Positions 58,707 to 64,000 of a stretch of 64,000 nucleotides of DNA are shown piece after piece. Source of the DNA: Nioella sp965215655 (GTDB taxonomy: Bacteria > Pseudomonadota > Alphaproteobacteria > Rhodobacterales > Rhodobacteraceae); assembly GCF_965215655.1 (NCBI RefSeq), contig NZ_OZ244111.1, positions 248,001 to 312,000 on the forward strand. Direction: 5' to 3'. Positions within the stretch are counted from its first letter, which is position 1; each line of letters starts with the position of its first letter. Both the position numbers and the translations under genes were made by a program. The notes below the pieces were generated by a model. It was given only the letters and a program-made list of their open reading frames with translations. It made no database searches and was not told the DNA's origin.

Positions 58707-58769
58707 GGGGGCTCTGCCCCCCGTCGCTTCGCGACTCCCCCGAGGTATTTTTGCCAAGATGAAAGCGGG
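58707..58769 (-). repeat. Dispersed intergenic element, copy 3, with two adjoining hairpins
   Basis: A GGGGGC/GCCCCC hairpin (58707-58721) and a GTCGC/GCGAC hairpin (58723-58735) precede the element. Read on the minus strand, 58737-58769 contains TTTCATCTTGGCAAAAATAC, then CTCGGGGG. It is inverted relative to the two flanking plus-strand genes, unlike the other three copies. Confidence 0.55.
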
Positions 58770-58864
58770 AGGTCGCTTGTCGATTATGCCGGGTGTTCGC
58801 GGCGGTTGCGCCGTCGGGCCTGAGCAGGCAGGCTGGTGGAACCCGTTTCATTGGAGCCGCGTCC

Positions 58865-60109
58865 ATGCCTTTCCAGATTTCCCGCCGCGCCGTTTCCCTC
58901 GGACTGCCTGCCCTGCTGTTGACCGGATGCGTGACCGGTGGCGCGGGGCTGGTGAGCCGCGATGAATGGCGCAGCGTTCCCAATGCTGACTTTGACCGAT
59001 GGTTGGCCGGGTTTCGTGTGCGGGCGGTGGAGAACGGGATTTCCGAGGCCACCGTTACCCGCGCCTTTCGCGGCGTGGGCTATGTGCCGCTGGTGATCGA
59101 GCGCGACCGCAACCAGGCGGAGTTCAACCGCACGATGGAGGACTACCTCGCCATTGCGGCATCAGATGAGCGGATCAGCATGGGCCGTGCCAAGCTGCGT
59201 CAGCATGACCGTGTGTTACAGGCGATCGAAGACCGTTTCGGCGTCGAGAAACACGTCATGTGTGCGGTCTGGGGGATGGAAAGCTTTTACGGCACGCGAG
59301 AGGGTGACGCACCCGTCATCGCGGCTCTGGCGACGCTGACCTTCGACGGGCGGCGTGGGCGGTTCTTCGGCAGCCAGCTGATGTCGGCATTGCGCGCGTT
59401 GGACCGGGGTGACAGCACGGTTGCACAGATGCGTGGGTCCTGGGCGGGGGCCATGGGGCACACCCAGATCATGCCGGAAGTGCTGGAGGAATACGGCGTC
59501 GATTTCGACGGCGACGGACGGCGCGGGTGCTGGGACGATGATCCCACGGACGCGCTGGCGACCACGGCCAACTACCTCGCCCGGCATGGCTGGCAGCGGG
59601 GCCAGCCCTGGGCCATCGAGGTGCGCCTGCCGGATGGGTTTGACGAAAGCCTCGCCGGGCGCAGGCGGACCCGCAGCGTCGCTTCCTGGATGGGCATGGG
59701 CGTGCGTGACATGGATGGAAACCGGGTGCCCGATCATGGTGATGCGGCGATCCTTCTGCAAATGGGGATCAACGGCCCCGCCCTGATGATCTTCCGCAAC
59801 TTCACCGCGATCCGGCGCTATAACCCGGCCAACAACTACGTGATCGGCATCGGTCACCTGTCCGACCGGCTGGTCGGCGGCCCGCCCATTCGCGGCAGCT
59901 ACCCGCCCGACGAAAACGGCCTGACCCGCGCGGGCCGGATCGAGGTGCAGGAGCGGCTGACCGCGCAGGGCTATGACACGGGCGGCAGCGACGGGGTGAT
60001 CGGCCCTGCCAGCCGCGCCGCGATCCGCGCCTACGAGCGCGCGCAAGGATTGCCGGAAACCGGCGTTGCCACCGACGAATTGCTGGCCCGCCTGCGCCAA
60101 ACCGGCTGA
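58865..60109 (+). CDS. Lytic murein transglycosylase, MltB family, lipoprotein
   Basis: The product is 414 residues from the ATG at 58865. A signal with lipobox (LPALLLTGC) gives a lipid-anchored protein. The catalytic Glu is in CAVWGMESFYGTREGDAPVI, followed by RGSWAGAMGHTQIMPEVLEE and GYWDDDPTDALAT-like lysozyme signatures. A peptidoglycan-binding domain of two repeats (GSDGVIGPASRAAIRAYERA) is at the C-terminus. It cleaves glycan strands to 1,6-anhydromuropeptides. The frame upstream of 58865 continues into the intergenic repeat and is not part of the gene. Confidence 0.9.
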   Translation: MPFQISRRAVSLGLPALLLTGCVTGGAGLVSRDEWRSVPNADFDRWLAGFRVRAVENGISEATVTRAFRGVGYVPLVIERDRNQAEFNRTMEDYLAIAASDERISMGRAKLRQHDRVLQAIEDRFGVEKHVMCAVWGMESFYGTREGDAPVIAALATLTFDGRRGRFFGSQLMSALRALDRGDSTVAQMRGSWAGAMGHTQIMPEVLEEYGVDFDGDGRRGCWDDDPTDALATTANYLARHGWQRGQPWAIEVRLPDGFDESLAGRRRTRSVASWMGMGVRDMDGNRVPDHGDAAILLQMGINGPALMIFRNFTAIRRYNPANNYVIGIGHLSDRLVGGPPIRGSYPPDENGLTRAGRIEVQERLTAQGYDTGGSDGVIGPASRAAIRAYERAQGLPETGVATDELLARLRQTG

Positions 60110-60203
60110 TCGTCGCGGACAGGCTGTTGCATGACGCGGGCAGGGCGTGACAAGCCGTGCCCATCCGCATGACAGTCGCCGCAGACGACAGAAGGAGACC
60201 CCC

Positions 60204-61391
60204 ATGACGCAGGCTTTCATCGACCACCTTTCGCAAGAGCTCGACGGCCTGCGCGACGCGGGCCTGTTCAAGACCGAGCGGGTCATCACCACGTCGCAGG
60301 CGGGCACGGTCGGTCTGTCAACAGGACGCGAGGTGATCAACCTCTGCGCCAACAATTACCTCGGCCTCTCCGATCATCCCGATCTGGTGGCCGCGGGCCG
60401 CGATGCGCTCGATCGCTACGGCTACGGCATGTCCTCGGTGCGCTTCATCTGCGGGACGCAGGAAGAACACAAGGAGCTGGAGGCGCGGCTGTCCCGGTTC
60501 CTGGGGTACGAGGATACGATCCTCTATTCCTCCTGCTTCGATGCCAATGCGGGGCTGTTTGAAACGCTGCTTGGCCCCGAGGACGCGATTATTTCTGATG
60601 CGCTCAACCACGCCTCGATCATCGACGGGGTGCGCCTGTGCAAGGCCAAACGCCTGCGCTACGCCAATTCCGACATGGCCGATCTGGAGGCGCAGTTGCA
60701 GGCCGCCGAGGGCGCGCGGTTCAAGATGATCGCCACCGATGGCGTCTTTTCCATGGACGGCTATATCGCCAAGCTGCCCGAAATTTGCGATCTGGCCGAC
60801 AAATATGGCGCCATGGTCATGGTCGATGACAGCCACGCGGTTGGGTTCATGGGCGCCGGCGGGCGCGGCACGCCGGAGCATTGCGGCGTCGCCGACAGGG
60901 TCGACATCCTGACCGGCACGCTCGGCAAGGCCCTTGGCGGCGCGTCGGGCGGCTATACCAGTGGCCGCAAGGAAGTGGTGGAATGGCTGCGCCAGCGTTC
61001 GCGCCCCTATCTCTTCTCCAACACGCTCGCGCCCGTCATTGCCGCCACCTCGCTCAAGGTGCTGGATATGCTGGAGGCCTCGACAGACCGCCGCGACCGG
61101 CTGATGGAAAACGCTACCCATTTCCGCGACCGGATGGGGGCTGCGGGGTTTGACCTTTTGCCCGGCGAACACCCGATCATCCCCGTCATGCTGCGCGACC
61201 CGAAACTGGCGCAGGACATGGCGGCGCGGCTGGATGCCAAGGGCGTCTACGTCGCCCCCTTCAGCTTCCCCGTGGTGCCGAAGGGCCAGGACCGCATCCG
61301 CACGCAAATGAGCGCCGCCCACAGCCGCGCGGAACTCGACACCGCCATCGACGCCTTCATCGCCGTTGGCCGCGACATGGGGGTGATCTGA
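60204..61391 (+). CDS. kbl: Glycine C-acetyltransferase (2-amino-3-ketobutyrate CoA ligase)
   Basis: The product is 395 residues with an alpha-oxoamine-synthase fold: NLCANNYLGLSDHPDLVAAG, GTQEEHKELEARLSRFLGYE, VMVDDSHAVGFMGAGGRGTP, and PLP-binding Lys242 in TGTLGKALGGASGG. It splits 2-amino-3-ketobutyrate with CoA into glycine and acetyl-CoA. The ATG at 60204 has AGAAGGAGA upstream. It is followed by tdh after one base, so both act in threonine breakdown. Confidence 0.95.
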   Translation: MTQAFIDHLSQELDGLRDAGLFKTERVITTSQAGTVGLSTGREVINLCANNYLGLSDHPDLVAAGRDALDRYGYGMSSVRFICGTQEEHKELEARLSRFLGYEDTILYSSCFDANAGLFETLLGPEDAIISDALNHASIIDGVRLCKAKRLRYANSDMADLEAQLQAAEGARFKMIATDGVFSMDGYIAKLPEICDLADKYGAMVMVDDSHAVGFMGAGGRGTPEHCGVADRVDILTGTLGKALGGASGGYTSGRKEVVEWLRQRSRPYLFSNTLAPVIAATSLKVLDMLEASTDRRDRLMENATHFRDRMGAAGFDLLPGEHPIIPVMLRDPKLAQDMAARLDAKGVYVAPFSFPVVPKGQDRIRTQMSAAHSRAELDTAIDAFIAVGRDMGVI

Positions 61392-61392
61392 C

Positions 61393-62430
61393 ATGCGCAA
61401 CGACATGAAAGCGCTGGTCAAGGCGCGTCCCGAGCCGGGCCTTTGGATGGAACGCGTGCCCGTCCCCGAACCGGGGCCGCAGGACGTGCTGATCAAGGTC
61501 CGCAAGTCGGCGATCTGCGGCACCGACGTGCATATCTGGAAATGGGACGAGTTCAGCGCCAAGACCGTCCCCGTTCCCATGGTCGTGGGCCACGAGTTCT
61601 GCGGCGAGATCGTCGACATGGGCAAGGCCGCCACGAAATACAAAATCGGTCAGCGCGTCTCGGGCGAGGGGCATATCACCTGCGGCACCTGCCGCAATTG
61701 CCGTGCGGGCCGGGGGCATCTCTGCCGCAACACCAAGGGGGTGGGCGTCCACCGCCCCGGCAGCTTTGCCGAGTATCTCTGCATCCCCGAATCGAACGTG
61801 GTGCCGATCCCCGACGACATCCCCGATGAGATTGCGGCGATCTTTGATCCCTTCGGCAACGCGGTTCACACGGCGCTCAGCTTCGATCTGGTGGGCGAGG
61901 ATGTGCTTGTGACCGGCGCGGGCCCGATCGGCATCATGGGCGCGCTGGTGGCCCAGAAGGCGGGCGCGCGCAAGGTGGTGCTGACCGATATCGCGCCCTA
62001 CCGGCTCGACCTTGCCCGGCACCTCGGCGTGCAGCATGTGGTCGATACTTCCTCCACCACCCTGCGCGAGGTGATGGACCAGATCGGCATGACCGAGGGC
62101 TTCGACGTGGGCCTTGAGATGTCCGGCGCGGCGGCGGCCATGCGCCAGATGATTCACCGAATGAACAATGGCGGCAAGATCGCCCTTCTGGGCATTGCCC
62201 CCACCGAGTTTGCCGTCGACTGGAACGAGATCATTTTCAAGATGCTGACCGTGAAAGGCATCTACGGGCGCGAGATGTATGAAACCTGGTACAAGATGAT
62301 TGCGCTGGTGCAGTCGGGTCTCGATCTGACCGGGCTGATCACGCATCGCATCGGCATCGACGAGTTCGAGGACGGCTTCGCCGCGATGCTCTCTGGTCAG
62401 GCCGGAAAGGTTGTGATGGACTGGGGCTGA
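61393..62430 (+). CDS. tdh: L-threonine 3-dehydrogenase
   Basis: The product is 345 residues, a zinc MDR enzyme. The catalytic zinc site is built by Cys in SAICGTDVHIWKWD, His/Glu in VVGHEFCG; the structural zinc is bound by the four Cys of CGTCRNCRAGRGHLC. The nucleotide site is VTGAGPIGIMGALVAQKAGA. HIWKWDEFS is specific to TDH. It converts L-threonine to 2-amino-3-ketobutyrate, consumed by Kbl. The ATG at 61393 is used; Met at 61405 is an alternative start. Confidence 0.95.
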   Translation: MRNDMKALVKARPEPGLWMERVPVPEPGPQDVLIKVRKSAICGTDVHIWKWDEFSAKTVPVPMVVGHEFCGEIVDMGKAATKYKIGQRVSGEGHITCGTCRNCRAGRGHLCRNTKGVGVHRPGSFAEYLCIPESNVVPIPDDIPDEIAAIFDPFGNAVHTALSFDLVGEDVLVTGAGPIGIMGALVAQKAGARKVVLTDIAPYRLDLARHLGVQHVVDTSSTTLREVMDQIGMTEGFDVGLEMSGAAAAMRQMIHRMNNGGKIALLGIAPTEFAVDWNEIIFKMLTVKGIYGREMYETWYKMIALVQSGLDLTGLITHRIGIDEFEDGFAAMLSGQAGKVVMDWG

Positions 62431-62446
62431 CCGAAGGAGGCCCGAG

Positions 62447-63448
62447 ATGACCGAAACGCTGATCACGTCTGAGGTGGATTACGAGGCCGAGGGCCGTCAG
62501 ACCGGCTATCTCCGCGTGCCCCATTCCGTCACCCGCAGCGCCTATGGCTGGATTCCCGTCCCGGTCACGGTTCTGAAGAACGGCGACGGGCCGACCATGG
62601 TGCTGATGGGCGGCACCCATGGCGACGAATATGAAGGACAGATCGCGATTGACCGGTTGGCCAAGACCCTGCGGTCAGAGGACATCACCGGCCGCCTCAT
62701 CTGCCTGCCGATGCTGAACTTCCCCGCCGCCGATGCGGGCCTGCGCTGCTCCCCGGTGGACCAGGGCAACCTCAACCGCGCCTTCCCCGCCGATCCGCGC
62801 GGCACCCCCACCCAGTTGATCGCGCACTACGTCGAAGAGGTGCTGATGCCGCTGGCCGACTATGCCATCGACCTGCATTCCGGCGGCGCGTCCCTCTTCT
62901 ATCCGCCGACCTTCATGCGCTGTCCCGGCTGGACCGAGGAAGAAGCCGCAACTCTGCGCAACCTCCAGACCGCCTTCGATCTGCCGTACGCCTGGGTCTT
63001 CACCGGCGGTGGCGGCCCGAACAGCACGGCGCGGACCACGATGGGGGCAGCCGCGCGCAAGGGGGTGGTGACCGTGAACGCGGAACTCGGCGGCGGCGGC
63101 GCGGTCACGCCCGAGATTTTGGCGCGGGCTGAGCGCGGCCTGAAACGTGCTCTGCACGCGGTCGGAATGCTGCCGGGATATGAACCGGACGCGCCACGCG
63201 GCACGCGGGAGCTGCATATCCAGGGCCTGGTCCATGCCTATGAACGCGGCGTGTTCGAACCCCTGCTGGAACCCGGCGACGAGGTTGGTGTGGGGACAGT
63301 CCTCGCCACGATTCACCACCCCGACGACCCGAGATGCGCCGCGACCGAGATCGTCTCGGACTATGATGGGATAATCCTCGCCATGCGCGCGCTCGGACGC
63401 GTGGACCGGGGTGATGCCCTCTTCCAGATCGCGCGGGACGTGGCGTGA
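62447..63448 (+). CDS. Aspartoacylase/succinylglutamate-desuccinylase family, DoeB-like
   Basis: The product is 333 residues. The zinc motif MGGTHGDEYEGQIAID (His, Glu) and the second His in AIDLHSGGASLF fit the M14-like aspartoacylase fold. GNLNRAFPADPRGTPTQLIA resembles DoeB, the N-alpha-acetyl-2,4-diaminobutyrate deacetylase of ectoine degradation. The other doe genes are not here, and the gene follows kbl-tdh after 16 bases, so another N-acylated amine may be the substrate. AAGGAGG precedes the ATG. Confidence 0.8.
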   Translation: MTETLITSEVDYEAEGRQTGYLRVPHSVTRSAYGWIPVPVTVLKNGDGPTMVLMGGTHGDEYEGQIAIDRLAKTLRSEDITGRLICLPMLNFPAADAGLRCSPVDQGNLNRAFPADPRGTPTQLIAHYVEEVLMPLADYAIDLHSGGASLFYPPTFMRCPGWTEEEAATLRNLQTAFDLPYAWVFTGGGGPNSTARTTMGAAARKGVVTVNAELGGGGAVTPEILARAERGLKRALHAVGMLPGYEPDAPRGTRELHIQGLVHAYERGVFEPLLEPGDEVGVGTVLATIHHPDDPRCAATEIVSDYDGIILAMRALGRVDRGDALFQIARDVA

Positions 63449-63498
63449 CCGGATCGCGCCCGGGGTGACTCGTCTCTCTCTGGCCGCTTGCCGAACGG

Positions 63499-63537
63499 CC
63501 CCTTTCATCTTGGCTCCAAATACCTCCGCCGGAGGCA
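63499..63537 (+). repeat. Dispersed intergenic element, copy 4
   Basis: This copy contains TTTCATCTTGGCTCCAAATA, then CCTCCGCCGGAGGC, a short hairpin. It lies 50 bases after the DoeB-like gene and has the same orientation as that gene, as in copies 1 and 2. Confidence 0.6.
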
Positions 63538-63652
63538 TCCCTCCCGCGCCACCGCACCGCCCGCATCCATTGTGCTCCACCCTCACCACACCTCCGTGGC
63601 AACGCGGACCGACGAGGCCTCCGGCGTCAGCCGGGGGTTGAGGAGGGCCGCT

Positions 63653-63736
63653 CCCGGGTCGACGACGAAGTCGGCGAAACCGGTTTTTCATATGCACGGG
63701 GGGGGCACAGGGGGTGTACGGGGGGTGCACGCATGG
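63653..63736 (+). repeat. Repeat element with four 11-bp units, copy B
   Basis: The left 40 bases (CCCGGGTCGACGACG ... GGCGAAACCG) match copy A, and the right half has four 11-bp units at 63693, 63704, 63715 and 63726: TGCACGGGGGG, GGCACAGGGGG, TGTACGGGGGG, TGCACGCATGG. The element ends 31 bases before the -35 of the secE promoter. Confidence 0.7.
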
Positions 63737-63766
63737 CGACAGGCCATTTTGCCCCGCTTGCCCGCC

Positions 63767-63795
63767 TTGCGCCGCCGGTCCCCCTTGCGTATATA
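63767..63795 (+). promoter_or_regulatory. Probable secE promoter
   Basis: TTGCGC (63767-63772) and TATATA (63790-63795) have an ideal 17-base spacing, and the secE start follows 37 bases later. Confidence 0.65.
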
Positions 63796-63831
63796 CCCCC
63801 GGTCAGACGCACTCATCCGGATGAAGATTCC

Positions 63832-64000
63832 ATGGCCACCAACCCGCTTCAGTTCCTGCAACAGACCCGTTCGGAGGTCTCCAAGGTCGTTTGGCCGACG
63901 CGGCGCGAGGTGCTTGTGACCACTCTGATGGTCTTTGCTCTGGCCATTGTCGGTGCGATTTTCTTTTCCTTCGTGGACATCCTGATCCGGTGGGGTCTTG
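63832..64000 (+). CDS. secE: Preprotein translocase subunit SecE (5' part, cut by window end)
   Basis: About 56 codons are visible: MATNPLQFLQQTRSEVSKVV, WPTRREVLVTTLMVFALAIV and a hydrophobic continuation (GAIFFSFVDILIRWGL). This is the usual short bacterial SecE with one membrane helix, with the conserved VSKVVWPTRREVL amphipathic segment before it. SecE clamps the SecY channel. The 3' end lies outside the window. NusG would be expected next. Confidence 0.92.
   Translation, partial: MATNPLQFLQQTRSEVSKVVWPTRREVLVTTLMVFALAIVGAIFFSFVDILIRWGL

Larger units (their letters stand above)
63449..63831 (+). other. Intergenic region with repeat elements before secE
   Basis: This stretch of 383 bases holds no gene. 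It contains the TTTCATCTTGG element (63499-63537), an extra GC-rich stretch, the 11-bp repeat element (63653-63736) and the secE promoter. No tRNA-Trp gene, which often precedes secE in other bacteria, is seen. Confidence 0.6.

Noticed and set aside
63449..63831. tRNA-Trp gene before secE
   Set aside because: No tRNA cloverleaf or T-arm sequence is visible; the region is repeats and a promoter.
1..64000. Prophage, insertion sequence or genomic island
   Set aside because: No integrase, transposase or phage structural gene was recognised, and codon style is uniform. The accessory genes look like normal catabolic loci.

Overview
The window is chromosomal DNA from a GC-rich alphaproteobacterium of the order Rhodobacterales (Roseobacter-like). 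Four things point there: a TrcR (DUF1013) cell-cycle regulator, a MipZ division-plane ATPase, a split F0 operon atpI-B-E-F'-F without the F1 genes, and the order ffh ... rpsP-bluB-rimM-trmD-rplS-rpmE. I see no phage, insertion sequence, CRISPR array, rRNA or tRNA gene. The first gene (an MFS transporter) and the last (secE) are cut by the window edges.

Layout. 1-6.7 kb: housekeeping and small genes (HAD phosphatase, clpS, an RsmC-like methyltransferase, an SDR without its catalytic lysine, two tandem secreted YARHG-like paralogues, trcR, RNase T2). 6.7-11.2 kb: hexuronate catabolism (kdgK-gntR diverging from uxaC-uxuB). 11.2-19.3 kb: an M20 amidohydrolase diverging from a LysR gene, followed by hyuA-hyuB, an FAD amine oxidase and a uronate dehydrogenase. 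19.4-32.8 kb: a galactoside locus. An IclR regulator and ABC ATPase face a sugar-binding protein, two permeases, a GH4 alpha-galactosidase, an IlvD/Edd dehydratase, an SDR, dgoK, dgoA, an SMP-30 lactonase and a GH42 beta-galactosidase. Together these encode uptake of galactosides, their cleavage, and oxidation of galactose by a De Ley-Doudoroff route to pyruvate and glyceraldehyde-3-phosphate. Most junctions from the alpha-galactosidase onward are 4-base overlaps.

32.8-44.6 kb: mipZ, an orphan Flp-pilin-like gene, and the translation/SRP block on the minus strand (ffh, two GNATs, chorismate mutase, rpsP, bluB, a small membrane protein, rimM, trmD, rplS, rpmE). Two plus-strand genes, an FAD oxidoreductase and a 3D-domain lipoprotein, interrupt that block. 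44.6-48.1 kb: azoR/LysR, an EamA transporter, a ClbS-like protein and an ArsR repressor with two palindromic operators. 48.3-51.0 kb: the F0 ATP synthase operon. 51.1-55.4 kb: a quinone-reductase-like MDR, a secreted protein, a P1 peptidase, an SDR and a LuxR regulator.

55.4-58.6 kb is the most striking gene: a 1063-residue cytoplasmic cobalamin/iron-sulfur reductive dehalogenase fused to a phthalate-dioxygenase-reductase-type module (FMN, NAD(P)H and [2Fe-2S]), divergent from the LuxR gene. The layout predicts a self-sufficient NAD(P)H-driven enzyme rather than a membrane-bound respiratory one. After it come a lytic transglycosylase, kbl-tdh for threonine breakdown, a DoeB-like deacylase and secE.

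Non-coding highlights: a homologous element of about 84 bp present twice (27.7 and 63.7 kb), built around four 11-bp units TGYACGGGGGG; a dispersed element with core TTTCATCTTGG (four copies, three directly after gene ends); an IclR-type palindrome before the galactoside operon; good sigma-70-like promoters for mipZ, the atp operon and secE; and several strong terminators. All functions are read from sequence motifs and gene context only.
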